From contig QEOQ01000274.1 in NCBI GenBank assembly GCA_010279815.1, positions 800,618 through 864,617 of the forward strand: a stretch of 64,000 bases of DNA. Reading direction: 5' to 3'. Made by a program: the position numbers and the translations under genes. Positions within the stretch are counted from its first letter, which is position 1. Every line of letters begins with the position of its first letter. This stretch comes from Brachionus plicatilis. Taxonomy: Eukaryota; Rotifera; Eurotatoria; Ploima; Brachionidae. Under the pieces are notes generated by a model. It was not told the origin of the DNA. It made no database searches and saw nothing but the letters and a program-made list of their open reading frames with translations. This document shows, piece after piece, positions 10,988-24,084 of this stretch.

Positions 10988-11841
10988 AAAGGATATGGGG
11001 CAATCAGGTCTAAAATAGGACTTTTCACATTTTTTAACTTTTCTATAGTGATTCTTATGGTATTGCGACTGTAAAGCTGGTTCAAGAGTTTTTGGGGCCT
11101 GCTCCCATGTAACCAATGTAATTTGGTACTTAGGCTTTGCAAGACAAAATCCGAAAAAGATTGTATCAAATAAAAGCAAAACTTTTTATAATTTTTGCTT
11201 TGACTGCAGTAAACAAGATAATTTTGAGAATGATGATACAATTTTAAACGATGACGGCATTTCAGATACTGAATAATTGAAATAATAAAATAAAAAAATA
11301 TTTTTTGTCTTTTAAAAAAGTTATTTTATCCAGCTTTTTCCAATATTAAACCAATTGATTAATAAAACTTCTTTGATAGATAAAAGTTTTCCAAGAAGGG
11401 TTTCAATGCAGGATCTGATTTTCTTGTATGTTTTAGACACTGAGCAACCCGAAAAAATACATTTTTTTTTTGGGGGGGTGTCCTTTGACATGGGGGTACC
11501 CGGGGGGTCTAAAGCGAGGCATAGCCAATTTTTGGTTTTTCGAGGATAGTCCATTTTTTAAGTGATTTTTTGACTTGATACTATTATTTTCAGGTTCTTC
11601 GCTCTTTTCTGAACATTTTGGTGTATTTTTTATAAAAAAATGATAAAATTTGACCAAGTTATGGCTTAAAAACCTAATATACCCTTAAAAACTTCCGAAG
11701 GCTATAATTCATAAAATAATTACCTAGGACATAAAAAACACATATATTTGGAATCAGCGCGTCAAGATCTACAAGAATCACTATAGAAAAGTTAAAAAAT
11801 GTGAAAAGTCCTATTTTAGACCTGATTGCCCCATATCCTTT
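10988..11841 (+). mobile_element. SWIM-domain DNA element, short copy with ~69-bp inverted ends
   Basis: An 854-bp element beginning AAAGGATATGGGGCAATCAGG and ending in its reverse complement; the terminal inverted repeats are about 69 bp. It carries the 3' part of a SWIM zinc-finger gene on the plus strand (about 11057-11275), starting within the CDC motif. Compared with the palindromic copy at 33994-35876 it lacks most of the 5' portion. Where they overlap the copies differ at very few positions, so this copy is young. No short target duplication is visible; instead it lies between ~220-bp direct repeats. Confidence 0.8.
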
Positions 11842-12069
11842 GATGTTCTAATGAAAATAAATAATTTATTACAAAAAATTAAAATAAATAGATCTTTAAA
11901 TTTAATGCTGATTTTTTATTATATATTTATTTTTTTGTAAGCTTATTGGATTACAAAATTTCAAAAATTCAAAAATAATTAATAAAATCTTTATTTTATT
12001 CAATTTGAACATTTAAAAGATGTCTTGGAAAATTCGATCACAAAATTCTCAAAAAGTTTTATTTTTGTT
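11842..12069. repeat. Right copy of the ~220-bp direct repeat
   Basis: Partner of 10772-10987. It ends just before the tRNA-Val 3' flank and carries AATAAA-like motifs but no ORF. Confidence 0.8.
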
Positions 12070-12113
12070 AAAATTGATACATCCAGAAAAAAATATGATT
12101 TTTTAGCAGAACC

Positions 12114-12122
12114 AAAAAAAAA
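12114..12122 (-). terminator. RNA polymerase III terminator of tRNA-Val
   Basis: On the minus strand a run of nine T residues follows the tRNA 3' end by one base, the standard Pol III stop signal. Confidence 0.85.
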
Positions 12123-12123
12123 G

Positions 12124-12196
12124 TACTTCGAGCGAGGATCGAACTCGCGACCTTCTGCGTGTAAAGCAGATGTGATAACCACTACACCATCGAAGC
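12124..12196 (-). tRNA. tRNA-Val (anticodon TAC)
   Basis: A 73-nt cloverleaf. The acceptor GCTTCGA pairs with TCGAAGT, allowing G-T at the first pair. It has a D arm with GTGGTTATCAC (A box), an anticodon arm TCTGC-TTTACAC-GCAGA with TAC, and a T arm with GGTTCGATCC-type B box (AGTTCGATCCT here). The discriminator is A, no intron is present and CCA is not encoded. The TAC anticodon reads GTA valine codons. A T-run terminator follows at once, so it is probably an active gene. Confidence 0.97.
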
Positions 12197-12382
12197 ATTA
12201 ATTAAAAAAAAAAACAAAAAATAATTTAAAATAAATTTTAAAATCTGTTCTAAAATTAAATTAATAATGCTTTTAGACAGAATCGCATTTTTACTATTTT
12301 ACTTGAACAAAGCAAGCTTTAAATTTATAATTTTGTTTTATATTCTAATATTAAGATTGAAGAATATTTAAATTTATACAGA

Positions 12383-12924
12383 ATGGGCAGTAGTACTTCT
12401 CAGTATATATTGACATTTACCGAGTCGTGGACCCAGCCAAATGTGGTCCCGAGTGTAGTTGATAAGCCAAAGCATGACCCATTGGAAGGCTTTGAATCAG
12501 GACGACAAGAAAGAGGTATGCATCTAAATTAATTTATTAAAAATTTATTAATTAAGAATTTTAGTCCGCAAAGCTACTGATGAAGATCTGTACTGGGCTA
12601 AGATTCCTCCAAACAGGCGTGATTATTGCGCTGACCATTTGATCGAATACCAACGATGCCGCAAGTTAAATTATCCATTTTTGTCTGAATGCGAACATTA
12701 CAAGCACGAGTGGGACCACTGTCAAAATGAAGAGTATGAAAATTAAATATTTTTATAAACATTTATTAATTAACATTTAAAAAAACTAATCAATTTATAT
12801 TTTAATTTTTTAATAGTTATTTCTTTTAAGTACTATTTCACGAATGAAAGAATTTGAACGCGAACGCCGCTTGCTTAAAAGAGATGAACGAAAGCGTTTA
12901 AGTGAAGAGACTGCTATGGAATAA
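12383..12924 (+). CDS. NDUFB7: NDUFB7 (B18), accessory subunit of mitochondrial complex I
   Basis: Three exons, 12383-12515, 12565-12733 and 12831-12924, with GT/AG introns of 49 and 97 bp, encode 131 residues (human is 137). The product is a structural subunit of NADH:ubiquinone oxidoreductase on the intermembrane-space side of the membrane arm. The CHCH signature is complete: two CX9C motifs, CADHLIEYQRC and CEHYKHEWDHC, whose cysteines form disulfides in this family. The N terminus MGSSTSQ suits N-myristoylation, as known for B18. The C terminus is a charged helix rich in Arg, Lys and Glu. The third exon is too short to be seen as an ORF; the phase at both junctions fits. AATAAA occurs about 50 bp after the stop. 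Confidence 0.95.
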
Positions 12925-15402
12925 ATATTTAGAAATTGTTTAAACACCTTAATTTTAAAAAAAGATTTAAAATAAAATATTTAATTGAATTAGTATTTTT
13001 TTTAATTTTTACAATCAAATAGAGCTTTTTTTTTGAATACATCATAAATTATTTTAAGGAGTTATATTTTGACATATTGAAATGAATAAAATGTTTGAGA
13101 TTCTTATGACAAAATTTTGATTTAAAAAATTAGAATAATTTAAAATTCAAAATGAAATGAAAATTAGCCTTTGAGTTATAGTTCAACTAAAATTTAAATT
13201 TAAACTAAAAAAAGCCATTTAAAATTTTTTTTTTAACTCAAATAAGCAAATAGAAATTTAGACTTTGATAAGATTTTTATAATAACTTTTTTTTTAACTT
13301 TTGCACAAGTTTCTGTGTATCATAGTCATGCATGTTTGCTGATGAAGATTATAATGATTGCTAAAAATATGTTTATGTATGCAAAAGTAACAATTTCGAC
13401 AGAGAACAAGATTAAAAAGTTTGTTTTAAAAATAAGAATCAATCACAGGACTTACAATTTTCTTTCACGTAAAATTGAAAAGTTAAAAGTTTTTTAAATT
13501 TTTCTTTATTTTTTAAATTTCTTTCAATAAATTTCTATAATCATTATTTATATTAAATTAATTATCGGTTTGTAAAAACACAATAAAAATTGTTGAGACT
13601 CCATTTAAATATTAAAGGTTTATATTAAGAACCAACGAATGGTTTATTATTAATAGGGTATTAATTTTTACTAAACAATTAAATATTTACTAATATAATA
13701 TTTTATTTTATAATACATCTTAGTTTTCTAAATTTTTAGTTACGCTGTTTATTTTTTAAAAAATATTAGTGGTGTGCTCAGATTTAAAAAGTAAGTAGAC
13801 GCTCTAAGTTAAAAAAAAAAGCAAGTAGACGCGTCAACCATGTAAAAATAAAGAAAATTAAATTAAAATCAAGTTTTTTTCTTTAAAAAAAGTTTTATTC
13901 AAAAAAATATCTATGTAAAAAAATGGATTTAAATTAAGAAAAAATTTTTTTAATCATTTTTTTAAAATATTTTTAATTTGTTTTTAAACTAGTTTCGAAT
14001 AAAGATCAATATTAGCTAGAAGTCTTAATAACTAAAAAAAAAACTAAATGGAATGTGTAAAAATAAATTAAATATTGTAATAAAATGATATAACAAAAAT
14101 TATGAATCATTAATTAATCATATTTGTATTAAAAAAGTATTTCGTTTAATAATAAAAATTTTTGCCTGTATTAAAAACATTTACTCTTATTTATAGTGCT
14201 AGGCTCATGCCAAGAGCACGGGCTTTAAAATTAAGCCAAGATGCAGGATGACAGATAAATGTATTTTTCAAAATTTCGGGAACAACACAAATAAATTTTT
14301 AACACAAATTTTGAAGCATTGGCATGTGAATTTTTACAAAAATATTCATATGCAATTTTTAATTTAAAACAAGTACTGATTTTGAATTATTAATTTTTTT
14401 GTAAGTGTCAAAAGTTTAACAAACAATATTCGAGTTAAAAGAAAAGATAAAATAAAAATTTTAAATAAATCGTTGTTTTTTTATGAAGCTTTTCTTGGTT
14501 TAGAATTAAAAATACAATTTTTAGCAATTTGTGATCAATTTTTTATTTTTTAAAATTAAAACCACCAATTTCAGGATTGTTTTATTATAAATTGGTAAAT
14601 TGGTGTATTGTTTTGAAATATTAAGGATTACTAGTAGCGATACTGATTCTTAATTTTTTTATTATATTAATAAAATAAAATAGCTAGTTATCAAATGGAA
14701 AAATTATAACTAAAAATTAATTGAATGATTCGTTTAAAAAATTTAAAAAGATCATAGAGACAAAAAAGATGTCGCAAAATATTGAAATATTTGTTTAAAA
14801 ATTAGAGTAAATTTTTTAAAATTTAGTTTATAAAGCAAAACATTATCACGCCACTGTTTTGGTTACACAAACAAAGATAAAACAAAAATAATAAATTTAT
14901 TCCATTTGCCATCGAGTCACTGATTTATTAATGATAAAAGTTTATAAAGATATCTTTTAAATAACTTAAGTTTACCTTGTTTTTAAGATACCATATTTAA
15001 GTTAAACATGTGATAGAATGGCAAATTAATGAAAAAATAATTTTTTTTTGTAATTTTTGGAAGTTTTGTATGAAAATTTACAATGTCCGAAGCAAATGTC
15101 AAATATCAAATTTCTGAGATACGTAATAAGTATAAATCTTGCATTTCTATGTAACTCAATTAAGAGATTGCTTACTAAGTGGATGATAATTATCTTAAAT
15201 TTTTTTTTATATCATTTTGTTTAATGTGACCATATAGAGATATAAAATTAAAATTTTAAATTTTAAATCTCAAAGTTAATATTCTTAAAATAATCATCAT
15301 TATTTTTTGGTATGTTGAATGCGAAATTTTTTAAAAAATAAAAAATAAAATTTATTTCCCAAAAAAATATTTATTTCTAATTACATAAAAAATTCTTTTT
15401 GC
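12925..15402. other. AT-rich intergenic stretch
   Basis: Long A/T tracts between NDUFB7 and the 3' end of the kinase gene. Near 13770 a TAGTGGTGTGCTCA and near 14850 an inverted CACGCCACTG resemble hAT-type ends, but no target duplication supports a bounded element. Two AAGTAGACGC motifs occur near 13790-13835. No gene seen. Confidence 0.45.
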
Positions 15403-17282
<1,880 letters not shown>

Positions 17283-20200
17283 TTTTTATTTTGAATAAGT
17301 TAAAAGCGTTTTGGACTTGAAATTAAAAAAGATAAAATAAATTATGTAATTTTAAACTAAAATGATAAAAATTTTAGTTTATCTTTAATTTTTTTTAGAT
17401 TTGTGTTCCATCATTCTCTTATGTATTTGCACGTATAAAAATTTTTTTAAATTTTTAATTTGTTACAAATTAATTGTCAAGATTTTTCAGTAAAAAAATT
17501 AAAGGATTACTTTTAAAAAATTTTCAAGTCAAGTCATTATTTAAATCTGAAAATAAAAAATAAAATCAAAATTTTAATAGCTGTAAAAAAATAAGGCTTT
17601 AGAATAATTTTTGATAAAAAGAATCCATAACTTAAAATTTTTTTTGTACATTTTAGTTAGAATTTTGTAATATCTGGAATAACAAAATTCAAATGACTAC
17701 AACTTTTCATTAAAGGTAATCGCAAGTATTCTGGTCAAAGTTTACGTAGCAATATTTTTTTTCAGTTTATTTAAAACTAAAATTTAGATTTAAATTGCAA
17801 TTTTTTTAATTCTTATTTTAAAAATACTCAGTGATAAAAAAAATAATATTTTGAAAAACACTTATTATTATTATTATTTTATACGTACTTAACTAAAAAA
17901 TAAAGATTGATTTGAAATTTTTTCATTTGTAGTTCGCCTCATCTAGACTAATCTATCATTTACCTGCTACATAAAAGTATTATTAGATACTATTAATTAC
18001 TCTGTTCTCTAATTTATTATTTATCTGCAAAGGATTGTCAGAAATGAATTAATTACTTATTATTTTTTGTATACATTTTTACTTGATTTTTAGGAATATT
18101 TACAAATACTCGTTTATTATTTAAAAAATCTACCGTTAATATTTTTTTTTTGATCACCTCATCCGCTCAGTAAACATAAATTTCTAATTTTTTTTTAACA
18201 AAAATTTATTTTTTAATTTATTTAAATTATTAAAATTTGAAAAAGGAATGAAATTGGCGACAATTTTTTGATAACTTCAAACCATATCGGTTTAATTCTT
18301 AAACCTAGAGATTTTATTCTAAAACTCTTTTTTTTTTTTTTTTTTCAATGCTTATATTAACAATAAGCAGAAGAAGGCCAAAAATACCTTTTCCTTAATT
18401 TTTAATTTAAATACTATTATTTAAATTTTAATTTTTAGAAGTTTTTAACATTTGAATTTTAATTAAAAGTAAAGTTTTATTTATATAACAGATTTATTAA
18501 ATTTTTTGTTGTCGTGAAAAATTGATGTGTTCAGGTCTGCAAAATTATACCAAGAAATGTTGTTTGTATCAGCTGAAAAAAAAATTCTTATAAAGTTGAT
18601 TTTATAAGAATTAATATTTGATTTATAATTGCTTTGTCTTTTTTACTATATTTTTCTTGTTTTCTATTTATTGCCGCCGATCTTTTTGATCAATTAATTT
18701 TCCCTTTTTAAAAACTATTTATTTTTAGTATTTAAATTCAGATTTAGCTGTCTTATTTTTTTCAGTGGTACTCGAAAATGGCATTAAAAGTACTTATGAT
18801 GAAATTCAATAAACATCATTAAAAATCGATTTTTTTATTTTAAATGAATAAACTCGTTACTATTTCACATGAGATTTGATTCCAACTATGTTTAATCAAT
18901 TGCATATTGGTTTGAAGTCAAAAAAATTCTAATTTCAGAATCAATTATTTAAAAAGGAATTTTTGTAAAATAAAATTAGTAAAATTAAGTATAAGCAGAT
19001 GAATTGATCCTATATTAAAAAAAGAATTGGTGGAAATTGGCAAATATAAATAATTTTACATATTTACATCTTAATATTTTTATATTTTCTAATATTTTTT
19101 GTGCAATATGTTAGAAAATTTTATTTTGAATTTTCATAAGAAAGTTCTTTAAAAAATTTACTAAAATACATTAGAAAAAATAAAAATATGAAAATCAAAA
19201 TATATAAAATTATTTACATTTTGGCTGGAAATTTCAAAATATGATCTTTTTAAAAAAGTTCAATTTATAGAAAAGAGTGCGATCGATTCAAATATTTTTT
19301 TAAATTTTTTTGTTAGTATTTTTTTTAAATTATTGAAAACTATTAAAAAATAGTTTATAATTGGAAATTGAGTTTAAATTGAGAATTTCCGAATTTAAAA
19401 CCGATAAAAAATAGAATACAAAAAATATTTGTTTGATTTAGATTTTTTTTGTATCATTTGTTTTTTTTATCAATTCTAATTGACTTAAAAGGGTATCATT
19501 TTTTATGAAATAAAAATAGTTCTTAAATATAATTTTATAATCTTAATTATTTTTACTTAAATAAGTTAGAATAAAAAAAGTAAGTGATGAATTTTAAAAT
19601 TTTTCACCAAGGCTAATTTAGGGAAGGCTTGCTGGTCTACTTTTCTTTTCCATTCTCACAGAGTTCATTTTTGGCACAAGAAAAACACAAAAAGCATGTT
19701 CATCCTTTCATAAATTCCACACTTTAAATTTCTAATTAGATTTACATGTTTTGTGAAATTCTGTAAATAAAAAATAATTTTTTAACAGAACTAATTTTCA
19801 AATTTTAGAAAAGAAATTTTAGATCTTTTATGGTTTTGTTCTCCAATTAATACATTTGTTTTTAATTTATTATTTGGAGTATTCCTCATGATTTATGAGG
19901 AATTAAATAAGCAAAAAGAATTCTAATGAAATTCTTAAAATCATTTATTTAAAATTTTTTTGTCATCTAGAAATCTGAAAATTTCGAAAAAAAAGTAAAT
20001 TTTAAAGTTCATATTTAAAAAATTTAAAGAATTTAAAGCCCTTGAATTTAAAGATTGATTAAGAAACCAAATAATCAAAATTAAATTTTAGATTTAATTT
20101 AACAAAAAATACAAAAAGCTGGCCTTTTTTCACTTAAATTCGAGTTATAAAAAGATTAAAAATTATTTAAATTTTTTTATTGTTCTAAATTAAGTTTAAT

Positions 20201-20286
20201 TAGATTTTTATCAATTCTTCAAAAAGAATATATTTTGATAATTAAAATCATTAGGTATATTATTTTACGTATTTCATTTCTTCTTT
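17283..20286. other. AT-rich intergenic stretch
   Basis: Upstream of the kinase gene. Homopolymeric A/T tracts dominate, including a long T run near 18330. No ORF with coding character, RNA gene or bounded repeat was found. Confidence 0.45.
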
Positions 20287-20417
20287 TTCTTCTTCTTTCT
20301 TGGCAATTTAGATTTGAATAATTTTTTCCTCTTTTTAGGGGGACTGAGTAGTTTTTTAAAATTCGATTTTCGATAATTTACGGTAGTTTTTTGGATTTTC
20401 AAATTACTAAAATTAAC
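20287..20417 (-). CDS. Possible terminal exon with a lysine-rich C terminus
   Basis: On the minus strand an AG acceptor near 20418 is followed by an open stretch that includes KTTVNYRKSNFKK, then SPPKKRKKLFKSK, and ends in a run of lysines before TGA. The SPPKKRKK segment looks like a nuclear localisation signal. I found no convincing upstream exon, so this may be chance in A-rich DNA. It is reported because its composition differs from the flanks. Confidence 0.2.
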
Positions 20418-23357
20418 GTAAAAAGTGCCAGTGAATTTAATAAATTTGAAAATATTTGTAAAGACACTGGGAGTTTAAGTATTAGATTATTTATAAAAAT
20501 ATAAAGGAAAAATAATGAGACTTGATGACATAAAATCATTAACTTTTTTTAGAAATTTCAAAAATGAATCTTTAAACTATAATAACTTTCATTTCTAAAA
20601 GAAAACGGCTGATAATTTGGAATGCAGTTTTTTACGAACTTTTAGATTTTTTGGTTATATTATATGGTTATTTTTAAAAATTATGAAACTTGGTGATCTT
20701 ATGTTATCATTTTTCTATTTTAATTCTATGATATCTATTTTGTTATATTCATTTAAAAAAAATTCAATTTTGGGGTGGTTCATGTCCTTTGGCAAAATTT
20801 CGTAAAAAATGTTAAAATTGGTTAAAAAAAGTTAAATTTTTTTTTATAACAAATCAACACAGAAAATAACGAAAAATTTCGGAAGATTAAATTTTAAAAT
20901 ATTTTTTATATTTTTAAGAATATCAAGTCTTTTTTATTGAAATTTCGAAAATCAAATTCAGATTAATCAGATAAATTTTTATTTTGTGGGCGCTACCTTT
21001 CAAGATATTGGTAGCTTTTTCCCACGACTCTTTTAAATTCGTATCTCTAGAAATAAATTTTTATTTTATCCAAATTAAAATAATCAAATCTTTAATTGAA
21101 ATTAAAAATCATTAAAAATTCCTATATCTAAAACCTAATCGGGCATTTAAAATTTTTGACAATACTATAAATACTTTTCTAATGTGACAAATGATTGATG
21201 ACTGCTGTTTTTAGTAAATTTGTTTTTTTTTGACAGTATTAACAGCTAAAAATTAAAACTTAATGACTATAAAGGAACAGCGAGTATGTGTGCTGTCAGA
21301 TACAATATGATATGAATTATAAAATCGAGATGTGGTTAAAAAATGTTAGCTGGAAGCACTTTTGTAAGTTAGCTTGGCAAATAGCTGGATAAATACCAGT
21401 GTTGGGATACAGAGTGACCGTGGATTTGGTGGAGCCATTTGTTTTAGCTGTTTAAGTTAAAAGGAATCTTACTGATTTTACCAATTACTTACAAGAATGT
21501 TAAAAATTAGTAAATATTAGTTTGGTGAATTTTTTTTTATTTATACTATCTTTTTCATTATTACTATTTTTATTACTATTACCATTATTAAGAATTGTGA
21601 AATTTCGTACAAAACTTACAATACAAAAAACTCTGCTAAATTGCACGTCATTTAAAAGTAATGAAATTTAATAGGTAATTAATTTGCAGAGTTTTTGCAG
21701 GCTTTCACAGCAGGTGAAACACAAATTGTTACACTTAGTTACATTTATAGAATTTTTGCCATTAGATCAAAAGTTTTTTTTTGTGTTTGCATTTTTAGTT
21801 CAGTTAATTTTTGCCACGACACGAAAATGTGGTAAAATTATTTTTATGAAAATCACTCCACACTATTTTATTTCACAAAAATAAAATAGTGTTACAAAAT
21901 TACTCTCTTTTCAGGATCGTAATTTTATTAATTATTTAGTTAAATTTTATAATTCAAATAAGTTTCCAAAGGTATGTATTAGGTATAAAATTCTATTTCT
22001 ATTAAGAGATATCTATTTAATCATAAGTAATGTGCATGATAATTTGAATTATCTCATTCAAATAATTCAAACCAATTTTTTATTCACAACTATATTTAAA
22101 AAAAACTACTTTTCAGTTTTTTAATGGTTGCAATGGAGCAAAAATCTTCGCCATGTTATAAGATTAGGAGATTAGGAGGGATTCTGTGTTTTTTAGTCGA
22201 ATTATTCAAAATTAATCTATTGCTCAATAGTAGTTAATTAATTAAAAATAAAGTGCGAATTTAATTTGATTATTTATTTGAAAAAGTTTTATTAAAGATT
22301 GAGCATAATTAAGGGCAATATAAATTAAATTGATGTTATAGCTATTGAGTAAACTAAAAGAAACGCTCTTTGAACAAACTCAATAATTTCTTTCCACCTC
22401 TCAAATAGTCAAATTTATTGCCAATTTTTACTTTAAATTAAAAGTCGTACTTGATATTAGTTTTGAAAAAATAAAAAAAATTTATAATTTTGTAAAATGT
22501 TAAGTAAATTGAAATTTTTGAAAGATCTTGTGAATGATAATACAAAGAAAATTTTCAAATAAACGGCATATAATCTAAATAAAAACTGATTCTGAAATTT
22601 TTAATAAGCAATTATATATTTCTTGAATAGATTGTTTCTTTAAAAAAAAATTTTTTAGTTAAAATATTTTGTAGTTAGTTTTCTGAAAGCGAAAAAAAAT
22701 TAGAAAATGGTCAAGAGGTGACCTGGTGACTTTTTTAACCAATTATTATGTATACAATTTATGTTATGAGCTTTTGAACGAATTTTTTTTTTGAGAAGAA
22801 CACATAAACTTGAAAGCCCATTAATTTGCCTATACCTACTCCTTTTTCAATCTGAAAGAAAATTTTGATTTATTTAGGTTTATTTTTTTCAAATTTTAGC
22901 AATCTTATTTTAGATTAATTCTTAAATAAGTCAAAATTAAAAAAATCAAAAAAAAAAATTTTTTTAAATCCAAGAACTGGGTCCACATTGAAGGAATAGT
23001 CTTAAAATGAGCTATTTTCCATTTTTTAACTTTTTAATTTTGAAAAAATGATCAAGATCACTTAAACCATTGGGTTACATCTCCAAAATTCAATGTTATA
23101 TTAAATTTTTTACATGTAAATCGGACATAAAAAAAAAATCAATTTATTATAATTATGTGTAATGTTTCATGTCTACATTAGAGGAACAAAATAAACTACT
23201 GGATGATATAATTTAATTATGAATTAAGGTCACATAAGAAGAGATTAGCAATGGATGTTTGTTTGTTTTAATCAAATTGATTACTTTCATATCCAATAAT
23301 ATTTCAACCATAATGTTTATCCAATACTGATTTGAATAATTTCGCTCCTGAAAAATG
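20418..23357. other. AT-rich intergenic stretch
   Basis: No gene recognised. A less biased patch at 21240-21470 contains CCAGTGTTGGGATACAGAG, which could be a hAT-type end without a partner. Near 21690 GCAGAGTTTTTGCAGG repeats a motif of the 3959-4269 inverted repeat. Apparent ORFs here are low-complexity and not supported. Confidence 0.4.
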
Positions 23358-23361
23358 TATA

Positions 23362-24080
23362 TGTTACCGTATATTTCTTAAACACGTAAATTTGTAAATT
23401 TACTGATCTTTCAGTAAAAATGTAAAACATAAAAAAATAAATAGATATTAACTGATTTTTTATTTATTTAAGTCATTTACTGGAATATTTTTAGTAAATT
23501 ACTGAAAAAGGGTAATTAAAAAAAAAGTTTATTTGTTTTTGCAGCTTGAATTGCCTCCATGACATTTTGAGTTACACAACAACTGGGATTTTTTGCAGCT
23601 ACATCGATTTGTCATACATTGACCATTACTTGAGAGAATAAGTTTTACAACAACTACACCAGTGGTCTTGCTTCTTTTTTTATTCATAATACATGCACAC
23701 ATGTATTGATTGAATTAACTAATCAATTAACACATAGTTTTTTTAAAATCTTTTTGTTTCGCCAACAGCTAAAATTTTGTATTGATTCAATTCTTTAGGA
23801 GTTTTCTTAGTTTTTTGTCTAGAGCAGATTCAATTTGAAGAATTAAAGTTTATTCAGTCAATATATTCAGTCACTGGCGTCCTAGTTTTTTTTTTTCTTT
23901 TAACGGGATTTTTGAAACATTAGTTTCGGTAATTTACTACAACTACAAAAATTACTGAAAAATAAGTTAACAAAATTACTAGTAAAAAAACAAAGCGTAA
24001 TTTTTTCCTGTTTGTTGTACAATTTTACTGGTAGACCAGTAAATTTACACATTTACGTGTTATAGAAATTTACTGTTACA
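23362..24080 (-). mobile_element. Ginger-like DNA element, 719 bp, with cysteine-rich ORF relic
   Basis: The ends are inverted: TGTTACCGTATATTTC on the left, and TGTAACAGTAAATTTC on the right read in reverse. About 70 bp of imperfect inverted repeat includes AACACGTAAAT and TAAATTTACTG. Each side is bounded by TATA (23358-23361 and 24081-24084), a 4-bp duplication. TGT termini and a 4-bp duplication agree with Ginger-type transposons, and the small ORF inside resembles the C-terminal cysteine cluster of gypsy-integrase-like transposases. It is deleted for the catalytic core, so non-autonomous. Confidence 0.7.
23533..23691 (-). pseudogene. Cysteine-rich C-terminal fragment of an integrase-like transposase
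   Basis: A 52-codon minus-strand ORF from ATG to TAA inside the Ginger-like element. After a basic start (NKKRSKTT) it shows the cysteine pattern CMTNRCSCKKSQLLCNSKCH followed by a final C and KNK. Spaced C-X-C-X(n)-C-X3-C-H clusters of this kind occur at the C terminus of Ginger/KRBA2-like integrase proteins in animals. The integrase core is absent. The family match is from memory of the motif. Confidence 0.55.
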
Positions 24081-24084
24081 TATA

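Noticed and set aside
13770..14855. Possible 1.08-kb hAT element between TAGTGGTGTG and CACGCCACTG
   Set aside because: The ends match over only about ten bases and no 8-bp duplication is present.
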